64,000 nt of DNA from Gari tellinella (GCA_922989275.2 OV277868.1:19526291-19590290); one strand, 5' to 3'; positions 46,701 through 57,025 are shown, numbered from the stretch's first letter. Notes: generated from the sequence alone by a model not told the origin. Numbers and translations: made by a program.

Positions 46701-49700
46701 ATTATTTGACACTCTTATCAACGTTTCTAAAAGTAAAGAAGTCATAAAAAATAGTATTAAAAGGTAAAGGCCGATGTATGTATAATATATAATAGATATG
46801 TAAAAATAGTCAACAAACAACACGTAATTTCAACTTATTTCATCTTTATAAAAAAATCGACGTTTCGGCTTACGCCTTCATCAGGATAAAATATAAAAAC
46901 AACGGACGTGACGTCACATAGCAACGTTCAGTATAACGTCGCACAATGACGTTACGTTGTTTTGCGGAAAAACAGAAAAGTACAACATTTACAATAGGTC
47001 CCACGCTTTTAAAGCAAAAACGAGATGAGTCCGAGATCCATCTCAAGCTCACGACCGATCTCAAATCTGACTAATCAAAAGCTCAAGATCGATCTCAGAC
47101 TCAACTCAAAAGCCAATCAAGCATGGAACTAGATAAGATAGTGAAGTACTGTACGGATATGTAATACTAAAGATTTCCTATAGCAATATAATATAAAAAA
47201 CATAAATAGGAAAAAACGTAACAGTACTAAACACGTTATCTTACGTACACTTTTAAATTGTAAATAGTACTTTTGAATTTAGACCATCTGGATGCAATGT
47301 GTTCAACTTGTGGATCCAGAATGTTTCTTTGCACAACGGTCAATATTATTATTTACAACATCAACTGGCATAAAAGAGAAGTCAGTCATACTATGATTGC
47401 CTACATTGAAATGACCGGCAACAAGAGTAGAAAATGCAGGATCAGTAAAGTTTGTTATATCAAATTTGTGACTATTCATACGTATTGAAACTGGTTGCAT
47501 TGTTTGTCCAACATACTGTATATTACACATTTTACATGTTATCAAGTATATAACATTTTTTGACTGATAGTTTGTATTGTGTCGTAATGAAAATGTCTCC
47601 CCTGTAACTGTACTGGTGAATGTGGATCCAGAGTTTATCCGAGCACAATGTGAACACCGTTTTCTGTTACAACTGTCCGTAGAATAATTATCTTGACTGT
47701 TCTTCTTAAAATCAGAACTAACCAAATAGTCATGTAAGTTTTTGGGGCGTCTATAAGCCACAATTGGTTTAAAATTGTCATGAATAAAATTAACATCCTT
47801 GTTTTTGGTCAAATTAAGAAGGTCCCAATATCGGTGAATAGTGCTACCTATATTAGGTAAAGATGGGTTATATTCAACCGTAAACGGTAATACACTGGTT
47901 TTACTCGTAATGGACGGTCTCAGAGATTCAATATGTGATGCGTGTATTTTATTAAAGGCATTATCTATCACCGATATTGGGAAGTTTCTCTCTAAGAAAA
48001 AGTTGCGTAAACTATGAAGGGAAGATTTGAACTTTTCATCATCGGATATTATTCTTCTGTAACGCTTCGCCTGGCTTAGGGGAATTCCGTCCTTACACTG
48101 TTTTGGATGACACGAGGTGTAGTCTAGGTACTGGTGGTTGTTGGTTTCCTTCATATATATGTCAGTTTCAATTGCAAGGGACTTACCCTTTGAAACTTGA
48201 ACATCCAAGAATGGAATAGTGCTCTCTGATATGGTATAAGTAAATTTTATTGTTGGATGGAAATCGTTCAAGTCTTTGATAAAAGATTCCAATTCCTCTA
48301 ATGAGTTGTCCCAAATCATGAAAATGTCATCAAGAAATCGAAGCCATAATGATAGTTGGACCTGTCTTGAGTTGATAAAGTCTTGCTCAAGTTTCCCCAT
48401 AAATAAAGATGCATAAGTAGGAGCCATGGAACTGCCCATCGCTGTACCCATCTTTTGTAGGTAGTATTCGTCTCCAAACTTAAAGAAATTATTTTCAAGT
48501 ACAACTTGTATAAGGCGGGCGATTTCGTCAGTAGATAAGTTTCGTCCATGTTGATTATGATTTTGCAAAAAGGACTTGCAGGCATTTATACCATCACTAT
48601 GGGGTATGTTCGTATAAAGAGAAGATACATCTAGTGTAACTAAATATGTGTTACTGTTTAATTTAATGTCTTTTACTTTATTGATGAAATCTGTGGTGTC
48701 CTTTATATATGACGGTAAGTTTAACATGTATGGTTTCAAAACATAGTCAATATACTTGGAAATATTCTCGGTAGGAGAATTACACGCTGACACAATGGGT
48801 CTCCCAGGATATTTTAAAGGTAAGCCACTGTCCGGACGTTTGTGCGTCTTAGGTAAAATATAAAAACATGGTGTGCGCATGTTAGCTGGAAAAGTGTCGA
48901 ATTCAAGTATGGTGTCCATGTCTTTGATACAATCAGATACACTACGTACAACTACATCCGTGGGATTTTTTTTTTTTTTTTTTTTATAATATATAATGTA
49001 ATATACTATATAAAATAACAGTGTCTTTTTCAGACGGTTTATAACATCATAATTAAAATGAATAGGTTAAACCTCTACTTGTTAGATAACATGTGATATT
49101 GTTTTTCTATTAAAAACTTAACCTTTGCTTCCATTTATCGAGTTAAAAGTTTCGATAACCCGTATTTAAGATACGTTTTCTAAAGATATACATATTTCAC
49201 TTTAACGTTTATTTGTTACGTAAATGGGAATCAGTAAAAGTTTAAATTGGCCCGGGATCGAATATTTTACAAAGGCAAGTATGAACACGGTATTTACTCG
49301 GATATCAGTTTATGTTGGCATTGTGTCAAGGGAAAATTGTTCAACCATCCGCTGCAAATTACTTTTTCTGATTAATGTGTGCCCTTCACCCTTCAGTGTC
49401 AAACCAGAGAACGCACAGTCTGATCAAAATCTTAATAATTTGATACTGATTATATGTTATTGCGTCAAAATGTCTAAAAGTCTAGAATTAAATTTCAAAA
49501 GCAGATGATACTGTTACAAGTAACGTTTTTATAACAAGGGATATGCAAGATAAATAAATTATGATGACATTTTGCAAATAAAAGATTGCGACTCGCACTC
49601 GAGACGTAATTCTGCACTAGTTGAGATTCTATTGTAAATCATTTTAAGTGTACCCTATGACTCCCTATTGGAAACAAAATTACACTCACACACATATTTG

Positions 49701-51542
49701 AAAACAACAAGTGCGAGTTTTAATTCGTCCAATTCAAGACGTTAAAGAAAGCTTCTGTTGCAAACTCGATATCTCCTAATACAGTAAAACCCCTCTAAAC
49801 CGGAACCTCTAAATACCGGAATTCTCTCTAAACCGGACAAAAACTTTGGTCCCGTTTCCCACCCATTTTTACGCCTTTGATTTATTCCTTCACTGAAGAA
49901 AATACATTCATGAACATATTTCATCAGAAATATTTGCTTTATTCTAGCAGATGATAGCTTAAAGCAGGTTGAAAGTAAAGCAGAATGCGCCTTAAGGCGC
50001 ATTCTGCTTTACTTTCAACCTGCTTTAAGTGGTCAACCACCTTCCATACTAGAAACAAGCTATGGGTTAAAACCCCTCTATACCGGAAACCCCTCTAAAC
50101 CGGATGTTTTTGTTGTCCCCAGACATGTCCGGTTTAGAGGGGTTTCACTGTAGTATGTTGCAAGCTAAATGTCATTCAAAGTTTAGGTAAAATGAGCTGC
50201 ATGCTTGCATAGCAGAAATGTACATTTCACATAGACTTTTGTAATATCATTTGATGGGACCGCCATATACCCATCAAAGTGATTTGAGTATATGGTAGAG
50301 AACTACTCGTATAAACTGACGATACATAATTATATAATGATATATGCTGCAGGTCTTATAGTTCACCAGGAGACACTTCTTATTGTTCTTTGTTGTTCTA
50401 AATAAAGCCTTTATCAGTATGGCGTTGTTTCTTTTGATCACATGGTTACAACTTGGAGTATTGCTGGTGTATGACTACTAGTTGATGCTAGATATCTAAA
50501 TACATCAGCTTTAGACATTGTTGTTTATGATCTTAAGATTTTCTAATGTGGTTCTATGAAAAACATGTGCTGCTCTCTATGCAAACTTTTGAAGAAAAAA
50601 AACCCCGGTGTTTTACTTAACTTTTTGTAAAATAAAAGGAAACATCTAATGTTAGAATATTGGATTTGCTCATAATTAACGGAAACAATGTTTTTTTTCT
50701 TAATACCTAACTACTTGTCTTATTATCTAGTCGATGAAGTACAATCTTTAAAACAAAGAAATCAGGTAAATCACCAAAGCTGAACAGGGTTATTCTGACT
50801 TTTTATAGTATATATATTTTTATATCGGATAAAGGCGTAATGAAAAATCAGCCGCCGCGGCCGGGAATCAAACCACGGGTCTCTGGATTGCCGGTTTGAT
50901 TCCCGGCCGCGGCGGCTGAAATTTCATTACGTCTTTTCCCGATATATTTCTATCAAGCATCGGGTTCTATCTTCACTTCTATATTTTTATATACAGTAAA
51001 ACCCCTCTATTACGACCACTAAAAAGAGGGATAATTGATTGTATAAAAAGACAGATGACAGCTTAAAGCAAGGTGACTGTAAAACAGAAAGCTCCTGTAG
51101 GAGCTTTCTGTTTTACTGTCACTTTGCTTTAAGCAATCACCTGTTCTTTACACCTAATAATTAACACAATTTAGTGGTCGTAATAGAGAGGGTACTGTAT
51201 ATATGTAAACGATGTAAACTTACCGTACGGCATGAAATACAATGTTCCTGGTTCATCCACCAGTAAGCTCAGGTCAGAGAACTGGTAGACACTGTCACAG
51301 CCAAAACACGTATTGGTTCCTGGTTTGTAGAACTGACTTTTGCATGACGCGTACGCGGCACATTTTGCTGCACACGCTATTTTGGACCGGACAACATCAG
51401 AGAATAAAGGAGTGGTGCACATTTTCCCATCTAAAAGTCCTAAATTATGGAAACCAACATTAATCTGGCCTAACACAACTGCTGAACATATCATTGTAAT
51501 GAAATATGTAATCTGAACAGCCATTGTTAAAGTTCTTTCCAT
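40492..51542 (-). CDS. Secreted PAN-EGF-PAN protein gene, copy 2 (three exons)
   Basis: Predicted spliced gene: join 51542-51224, 44545-44411, 40757-40492 on the minus strand, 720 nt, 239 residues, the same model as copy 1. All donor and acceptor dinucleotides, phases and cysteines are kept, and no stop interrupts the frame, so both copies look able to code. The protein differs from copy 1 at 11 residues, 9 of them in the last domain. Introns are 6.7 and 3.7 kb; they differ from copy 1 mainly through transposons, including the Penelope-like insertion in intron 1 and the 40956-43169 element in intron 2. Confidence 0.75.
40873..40948. repeat. Hairpin family 2 copy (copy 2)
   Basis: Counterpart of 6241-6312. 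Confidence 0.72.
40956..43169. mobile_element. TIR element with CGCCACATT ends, private to copy 2
   Basis: 2214 bp. Ends CGCCACATTGGTGGTAAA and, inverted, CGCCACATTAGTGGTAAA. The target is ATAT in copy 1 (GCCATATGTTAG); the duplication can be read as TA or ATAT. Near both ends the string TACGACCTTTTACC or its complement recurs at least eight times, probable transposase sites. No transposase frame; the 69-codon frame at 42699 lies over these repeats. It lies in intron 2. Confidence 0.82.
43170..44410. other. Intron 2 of the copy 2 gene, remainder
   Basis: Matches copy 1 6320-6700 and 7061-7926. The empty fold-back site is near 43557, and the shortened hairpin is at 43595-43634. No gene. Confidence 0.6.
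43595..43634. repeat. Family 1 hairpin with 27 bp centre deletion
   Basis: A perfect 40 bp palindrome. Relative to 7092-7158 it lacks exactly the sequence between two CTGATCAG copies, including one of them. Confidence 0.9.
44411..44545 (-). CDS. Exon 2 (copy 2): EGF-like module
   Basis: Identical to copy 1 except one silent Leu codon (CTC to CTG). Same acceptor and donor. Confidence 0.78.
44685..44751. repeat. Hairpin family 1 copy (copy 2)
   Basis: Counterpart of 8201-8267, one base different in the inner arm (GACGTCG). Confidence 0.88.
44752..46315. other. Intron 1 of the copy 2 gene, first part
   Basis: Counterpart of 8268-9812; only small indels. A G run lies at 46095-46111. No gene. 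Confidence 0.55.
46316..46386. repeat. Hairpin family 2 copy
   Basis: CTTAAAGCAGGCAGAAAG, GTAAAGAAGAATGCGCC and complement; counterpart of 12368-12435. Confidence 0.82.
46640..46711. repeat. Family 1 hairpin, decayed
   Basis: GCAAACAATTTATAGAC, TTATCCGAGACCGCG, CGTGGCATCTGACC, AAATTATTTGAC. The copy 1 counterpart near 12615 has lost most of it. Confidence 0.6.
46850..46890 (-). ncRNA. Hammerhead-ribozyme-like core of the Penelope-like element
   Basis: Minus strand: CTGATGA (46884-46878), stem II GGC-GTAA-GCC, then GAAAC and GTC/GAT (cleavage expected between 46859 and 46858). Stem III is very short (ACGT-like), as I recall for Penelope-like hammerheads, and stem I can form ATC/GAT plus a distal TTTAT/ATAAA. 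One extra A lies between CTGATGA and stem II, which departs from the textbook core. Confidence 0.6.
47303..48919 (-). pseudogene. Penelope-like RT / GIY-YIG endonuclease protein, damaged
   Basis: 538 codons from an internal ATG; the frame stays open upstream to the poly-T run, so the true N-terminus is missing. Motifs: FYILPKTHK (19-27), GRPIVSACNSPT (39-50), TLDVSSLYTN (95-104, first catalytic Asp), GTAMGSSMAP (158-167), RFLDDIF (194-200, both catalytic Asp present), a Cys cluster C417/C422/C425, and a GIY-YIG domain from Y458 (VIYLITC ... YVGQT ... R480). The C-terminus is frameshifted near 47320-47331: after RCAKK the expected Penelope tail (FWIHKLNTLHPDGLN) continues in another frame. Known role of the family: RT copies the RNA while the GIY-YIG enzyme nicks the target. 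Confidence 0.88.
48998..49781. other. Intron 1 of the copy 2 gene, middle part
   Basis: Counterpart of 12745-13113 and 13364-13713. The empty site of the 13116 MITE is near 49371. No gene. Confidence 0.55.
49782..50150. mobile_element. MITE, CCGGTTTA family, private to copy 2
   Basis: 369 bp, ends CAGTAAAACCCCTCTAAACC and complement of CAGTGAAACCCCTCTAAACC, TA on both sides (empty in copy 1 near 13713). A perfect family 2 hairpin lies at 49962-50028. Tc1/mariner/pogo-type by ends and target. The 86-codon minus frame over it is a by-product. Confidence 0.87.
50151..50821. other. Intron 1 of the copy 2 gene, last part
   Basis: Counterpart of 13714-14968 without the three private copy 1 insertions. 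No gene. Confidence 0.55.
50822..50945. repeat. GC-rich palindrome with tRNA T-arm motifs (copy 2)
   Basis: Here both inner motifs are intact: CCGGGAATCAAACC and GGTTTGATTCCCGG face each other, each a perfect T-arm/box B complement pair. It is cleaner than the copy 1 version at 14969-15092. Confidence 0.8.
50994..51197. mobile_element. MITE, ATTACGACCAC family (copy 2)
   Basis: 204 bp, TA flanks; central perfect hairpin GACAGCTTAAAGCAAGG... The best preserved copy of its family here. Confidence 0.87.
51224..51542 (-). CDS. Exon 1 (copy 2): signal peptide and PAN-like region
   Basis: Same start options (51542 or 51524), donor and cysteines as copy 1. Two replacements and one silent change. 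Confidence 0.78.
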
Positions 51543-51966
51543 CTCTATATTCGATGTAACGAACCACAAATGCTTTGGCCTTATGTGCCAGAGTGAGCAT
51601 ATATCACAAGAGGTTTGTAATTTGTAAACTGCTCAAAATAATATACGTGTGTCAAATGAATTTCGACAGCTCTGTCTTTTTTTATTTGGTTTTTATCCTG
51701 CTTATTATTTTAATAATCATCCGATATGCTTATAAATTTTATTTTCGGATCGATTGTGATTTTGAGATAGTTGTAAAGGAAACATTATGCTTCAGAAGGT
51801 CAAGTAGAAAGTACATTTTATTCCATTGGACCCGATAAGTAGACAACAACATTCATAGTAGGTGGTCGTTCGATAAACATGCGATTGAAGTGGAGTAGAC
51901 TTTATTATTTCCCCTACAAACGCGTTTAACCCATTTGTGCCAATGATCCCATATATGGGACATTAA
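51543..51966. other. Upstream of the copy 2 gene
   Basis: Presumed 5' flank, nearly identical to copy 1. No certain core promoter motif. Confidence 0.45.
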
Positions 51967-52030
51967 CAAACAGTGTAGACACTGATCAGACGCCGCATTA
52001 TGCGGCGTCTGATCAGAGTCTACACTGTTT
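51967..52030. repeat. Hairpin family 1 copy (copy 2)
   Basis: Counterpart of 16114-16177. Confidence 0.87.
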
Positions 52031-52170
52031 TCTGATACACTGTTTTCTTTTTTTCCAGGCATCCCTTTGATAAAATATGGACTAATCCAATATATAAACA
52101 TGGAAGAATCCACTGGGTATAAATGGGTGAATTAAGCTATAAATCCTTATGTCAATTGCAAAAAAGATCG

Positions 52171-52222
52171 AGCCATTCAGAAGTCGGTAATCCGGTGTCT
52201 GATCAGTTCCCGAACTGTTTGT
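52171..52222. repeat. Family 1 hairpin, decayed (copy 2)
   Basis: Counterpart of 16326-16372 with further change (AGAAGTCGG). Confidence 0.65.
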
Positions 52223-52664
52223 CACTCATATTAGAATACATTGATAAATTGATTGGTTGAATGCGTGTGTGTTGCGTTTGCCTTTTGACGGGAACGAATG
52301 GATAAATAGATGAGCCGGATTTTACGGCACTACTACACAAAAAAGATCATATAGCGCCGATGAATGATAAAGGATGATGATATGAGATGATGATTTCAAG
52401 AAGATGATTTCAGCTAGGATTTTCACATAGGTGCAAAATCACAGTCCTGCCTTCCTTTTAATTCTTGGTAGAGGGGGAAATATCAGTCTAATAAACAGAA
52501 AAGATTCACTTTAACGAAAAAGCCTCTGATCTGCGGCAAAGCAGGAATGTCCCTGGGAACAGGATGGGATAACGTCTTTCTTCTTTATACCTTGCGAAAG
52601 CTGCAGCATACTGTATTGGAGTGGTGTCATTTAGATGCGTTCTGCCTTATGCTGTTTGCTTATA

Positions 52665-53014
52665 CAGTGAAACCCCTCTAAACCGGACATGTGTGGGGAC
52701 AACAACATCCGGTTTAGAGGGGTTTCCGGTTTAGAGGGGTTTTATCCCATAGCTTGTTTCTAGTATGGAAGGTAGCTGACCACTTAAAGCAGGTTGAAAG
52801 TAAAGCAGAATGCGCCTTAAGGCGCATTCTGCTTTACTTTCAACTTGCTTTAAGCTATCATCTGCTAGAATATAGAAAATATTTCTGATGATATATGTTC
52901 ATGAATGTATTTTCTTCAGTGAAGGAATAAATCAAAGGCGTAAAAATGGGTGGGAAACGGGACCAAAGTTTTTGTCCGGTTTAGAGAGAATTCCGGTTTA
53001 GAGGGGTTTTACTG
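52665..53014. mobile_element. MITE, CCGGTTTA family, private to copy 2, inverted
   Basis: 350 bp, TA on both sides; the empty site in copy 1 is CTTATATAGC (near 16803). Same family as 49782-50150 in the opposite orientation, with a near-perfect family 2 hairpin (52786-52853). Confidence 0.87.
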
Positions 53015-53196
53015 TATAGTATAGTCACGTCTGTTCAGAAATAATTTTTTTCTTCATTTATTGTTGCTGGGAATGCACACTCGATATTTCAAACTACAAT
53101 TCTCCCTCTCTACAACAACATCAAATTAGAGAAAAATACTGCGTGCCTGTGTTGTTCGGAAGGAGCTATTATAGAGAGGGAAATTGGCTTAAATTT

Positions 53197-53262
53197 GCAA
53201 ACAGCTTGAATCCAGATCAGACGCCTCGTTACGCAGCGTCTGATCTGGATTCAAGTTGTTTG
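53197..53262. repeat. Hairpin family 1 copy (copy 2)
   Basis: Counterpart of 16982-17047. Confidence 0.85.
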
Positions 53263-53492
53263 TCACTTTTCAATATGTTTTTGTCTGTCAAAAATGTCCA
53301 TCATATAACTTTGATAAAACAGCAGAGGACAATTTTAAGTGGACGATATTGCAGCCGTGAAACGTGAGACAGAATTGTCGTGTTTGTTGAACAGCAGCAA
53401 GTTTTTGTTGTAAGGAAAGGAGGGAATTGTTGTTAAGAGGGCCGTTGTAGGCAGGGAATACTGTACTTAACTCCACTGCGTACGGAGTTTGG

Positions 53493-53925
53493 TAGACTAG
53501 CTACTAGTCTGATAAATATATTATTTTTAATAATGTATTCTGTTTTTTAATGGTCTGTCATTGTTCCTTACTCCTGCTACCAAGGCTCCAGATAAGAGGG
53601 AGTAAACTGCAGAAATCCAACATTTTCTCACTTATTTTAGCATTAAATCCTATGGTGTTACTACTCATTAGAATCGTCTCGAAGAGACGATTCTAATGAG
53701 TAGTGACACCATAGGGTTTAAAGCAGAAATAAAGATTTTAGTTTTTGAAATACCCCCCTTATCTGGAGCCCTGTGCTACAGAGTCCAGCACTGATTTATA
53801 TTTTTCGCTCTCTCACTTGCACACATTTATTCCTATCCTTTCTAGAATCCTGGATAGGAAAAGACAACCCAGTATGTATCAAAGGGAAATAACGATAAAC
53901 TGTTCTAGAGACTGGTGCCAGTCTA
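53493..53925. mobile_element. Palindromic element with 9 bp target duplication
   Basis: 433 bp private to copy 2, flanked by GGAGTTTGG (53484-53492 and 53926-53934); copy 1 has one (near 17270). Ends TAGACTAG / CCAGTCTA. The core (53640-53727) is an almost perfect palindrome with TACTCATTAGAATCGTCTCG. A 9 bp duplication is usual for MULE elements. Relatives: 31970-32045 and 33963-34020. Confidence 0.8.
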
Positions 53926-54174
53926 GGAGTTTGGCAAATTTGTTATTGCTGTAACAAAAATTTACGAACCGGATGAAATGAAGTGTAACTCGGCATTTCA
54001 TTTGGACATACACTGTCTGACACAATGAATGATTTTTAACCAATTTATGTATGAACATTGCAATGAACACTCTCAACGTGCTAACTGTAAGATCTCCCTT
54101 CCTACAACGGCACCAAACGGGATACAACAATTATGTGCGTTGTTCAGAGGGAGTCGTTACAGGGAGGGTAGTTT

Positions 54175-54240
54175 GCAAACAGCTTGAATCAAGATCAGAC
54201 GCCGCGTTACGCGGCATCTGATCTGAAATCAAGCTGTTTG
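54175..54240. repeat. Hairpin family 1 copy (copy 2)
   Basis: Counterpart of 17523-17588. Confidence 0.85.
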
Positions 54241-54856
54241 TCAATCGTTATTAAAAGATTTTCTGACAAAATGTCCATTAAATCACTTTAAGAAAAATAG
54301 CAGACGACATTTTGAAGCAGACGACATTGCAGTAGCGAATAGGTTGTACATGATTGTCCTGTTCCTGGAACTGCAGCAAGGGTCGTCGTAAGGAGGGAGT
54401 CGTTGTTAGGAGGGCCGTTGTAGGGAGGGAGCATTGTAGATGAACAAGGGTGATCTAATAGCATTACAGTTCGTTTTCGTATAAACTAGGAAACAGTGCA
54501 GTTGCTAATTAGACACAGCGTTATGTGGCGTCTAAAAAGTTTCTATACTATTTTCAAACGTTTGCCTTAGTAGATACTAGGCTTAAATTGGCCAATTTGA
54601 AAGAATATGCACATAAATCAACTGAGATAATTTCTATGTCGAGGGAGCTTTCAGAATTTAGCTGCATAACATGCTTTAGGCTGTGGCACCATATATTCCA
54701 ATAAGAATAAAACTAATAAACTGCTTTTGAGCTAGTAATATAATTTCGTTTTCCGTCATTCAATGATATCTTAACGTTTAGGCTAACTATGGGAGGTCTG
54801 ACAAGGTCAGCGGTATGTCTATATACATGTACGCGTGAATCAATTATATTTACCTT

Positions 54857-55102
54857 CAGTGGAGAAAACGTTATTCTTTCCCAATAAACGCGTTTACTCT
54901 AAAACTGTTATTTCCATTGCAAACAGTTTGGAGCCAGATCAGACGCCGGGTAACCCGGCGTCTGATCAGGCTCTAAACTGTTTGCCACCAAGATAAACAT
55001 GAATTATCAGAATTGTTAAAAAGTTGTTCTTTTCAACGTTTTAGTGCTTTGCGTTTGCGTACGTTTGCGTTTAAACGGGAAAGAATAACGTTTTCTCCAC
55101 TG
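54857..55102. mobile_element. MITE, CAGTGGAGAA family (copy 2)
   Basis: Counterpart of 18203-18448; the left TA has become TT. Confidence 0.87.
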
Positions 55103-55504
55103 TACAATCTGCATTGTAAAAAAACTAGAATAACAGGTCGATTTTGACTTTACGAACAAATTTACCCATAAATAAGCATTTTGACGCCTTTAATTCATTC
55201 TACCACTGTGGATAATAATCATGCCAACTTATACAATCATGAAAATATACTGTTATATACACCGGTATGTTCAATATCCCTAACATATTGTAGCTTAACT
55301 CAGACTGAATGTAGAGAGGGTGGTTGCCACCAATCTTCAATTTTAGAAACAGGCAGTAGGGTTTTAAGTTCTACATTTTATAGTTATGTCGTTTGCCCGA
55401 ACCCCGCGCCCATGATATCAGAAATACTCATCAAATAAACAGGTGATTTTCAATAATCTGGGTAAAACATGAATACTAAATACTAATCTAGTCAGACCAT
55501 TACT

Positions 55505-55983
55505 CAAGACAATGTCTCTATCTTAATGTTTTATCGTCACAAATCGAGACAATGGCTCTATCTTAATGTATTATCGTAACAAATCGAGACAATGTCTCTA
55601 TCTTAATGTTTTATCGTAACAAATCGAGACAATAGCTCTATCTTAATGTATTATCGTAACAAATCGAGACGATGGCTCTATCTTAATGTATTGTCGTAAC
55701 AAATCGAGACAATGGCTCTATCTTAATGTATTGTCGTAACAAATCGAGACAATGGCTCTATCTTAATGTATTGTCGTAACAAATCGAGACAATGTCGCTA
55801 TCTTAATACTTTATCGTAACACATCGAGACAATGGCTCTATCTTAATGTATTGTCGTAACAAATCGACACAATGGCTCTATCGTAATTTATTATCGTAAA
55901 AAACGAGACAATGGCTCTATCTTAATGTATTATCGTAATAAATCGAGACAAGGGACTCTATCTTAATGTATTATCGTTACAAG
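55505..55983. repeat. 40 bp minisatellite, about 12 units (copy 2)
   Basis: Same unit as 18848-19247. Many units here share TTAATGTATTGTCG, a variant absent from copy 1, so units spread within this array after duplication. Confidence 0.92.
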
Positions 55984-56667
55984 TTCCCGGTTACTTGCCT
56001 TTTTAATTCTGTATAATATAGCAGGCCAATATAAAAAAGGGCACCAAGGGACTTGATTTATATGGTTATGGTGTCAATTGAAACGACACAAATATATAAA
56101 TTATGAATACCCTACTTAGAAGTATAGAGAAGCGATAGAATCTTTAGACTAATTTTTCACTAACGAAACAAGCAAAACCTAGCTAATGCTGAATATCAAT
56201 TAGCAATTTCCTTTGAAATATTCCATGAAGCAAGCTGTTAGCATAATTGTTGTAATTTATCATTTTGCCTTTAATGTTGCACAACTTTTCAAAACGATTT
56301 ACATCATTCGTTTGAACGAATGCGCCTCGGGTATGTCTATGAACTACGGTCTTGCAATAAGTGATAGTTGTTTGATCTTTGGTAAACCCCTTTGTGCCTA
56401 GCGTCCCATAAGTTGGACATACGTAACAGTGTAGACTCTGATTAGAAACCACATTATGTGGCGTCTTATCAGAGTCTTTATTGGTTGCAGTTTGTAGAGT
56501 GTACACTGTTGATGGGATAGGAATTTCAATGTTAAGCAACGAAAATCAAAGTTTATACCAGGTTCTCCTTAGACCAAATATGGACTAATCCATTATTTAA
56601 GCAGTAGAAGACTCCACTTGGCGCAAATGGTTAAAAAGACGATAGAGGCGCTGAGCTAATGAATATA
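55984..56667. other. Shared non-coding stretch with empty Harbinger site
   Basis: Counterpart of 19248-19445 and 21751-22258, joined at one TAA near 56158. Includes a modified family 1 hairpin (56424-56511). No gene. Confidence 0.55.
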
Positions 56668-56820
56668 CAGTGAAATCCCTCTAAACCGGAAACTCCAAAT
56701 ACCGGAATTCTCTATAAACCGGACAAAAACTTTGGTCCCCATTACAACCCTTCTTTATCTTAACCCATTACACCATAAATACGTCTTTTTACGTCTTTGG
56801 TTCATTCTTACACTGAAGAA
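56668..56820. mobile_element. MITE, CCGGTTTA family, cut off
   Basis: Left half of the counterpart of 22259-22989, without the nested 345 bp MITE. It stops where the 206 bp direct repeat begins. Confidence 0.75.
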
Positions 56821-57025
56821 AAACACTCATTTTCCTGCAAGGGAAAGTGAATTTGTATCCCCCGTTTAGACTGCGCAATATGTCGGAACACGCTCTGCCA
56901 TACAGTTCCGCATTTACAATCGCCCTACTATTTATTATGCAACTTTCGATCTGCGCTTAGCTCCTGGTACCCAATACCTATACGGTGATGTAGGGAACCA
57001 GTTGCGAAGTAACCGTTATTCATGC
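56820..57025. repeat. Direct repeat, first copy (206 bp, exact)
   Basis: From AAAACACTCATTTTCCTGC on, identical to 63795-64000 at an offset of 6975 bp. The second copy leaves the window, so the true repeat length is unknown. No TG at the start and no target duplication can be judged. Confidence 0.9.

Larger units (their letters stand above)
46794..48984 (-). mobile_element. Penelope-like element, 5'-truncated, private to copy 2
   Basis: About 2.2 kb inserted in intron 1, with the 13 bp target duplication TATAATATATAAT at 46781-46793 and 48985-48997; copy 1 has one related site near 12739. It encodes an RT plus GIY-YIG protein on the minus strand. A run of about 20 T lies at the right end, which is the truncated 5' end of the element. 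Penelope-like elements prime at the target and often show long target duplications and 5' loss. Confidence 0.88.
34695..56820 (+). repeat. Segmental duplication, copy 2
   Basis: Counterpart of 1443-22761. It is interrupted at 56820 by the start of a 206 bp direct repeat, in the middle of a CCGGTTTA MITE. It carries an intact copy of the secreted PAN/EGF gene and its own set of private insertions. Confidence 0.9.

Noticed and set aside
47273..47488. 71-codon plus-strand frame overlapping the Penelope-like gene
   Set aside because: Antisense shadow of the GIY-YIG coding region.
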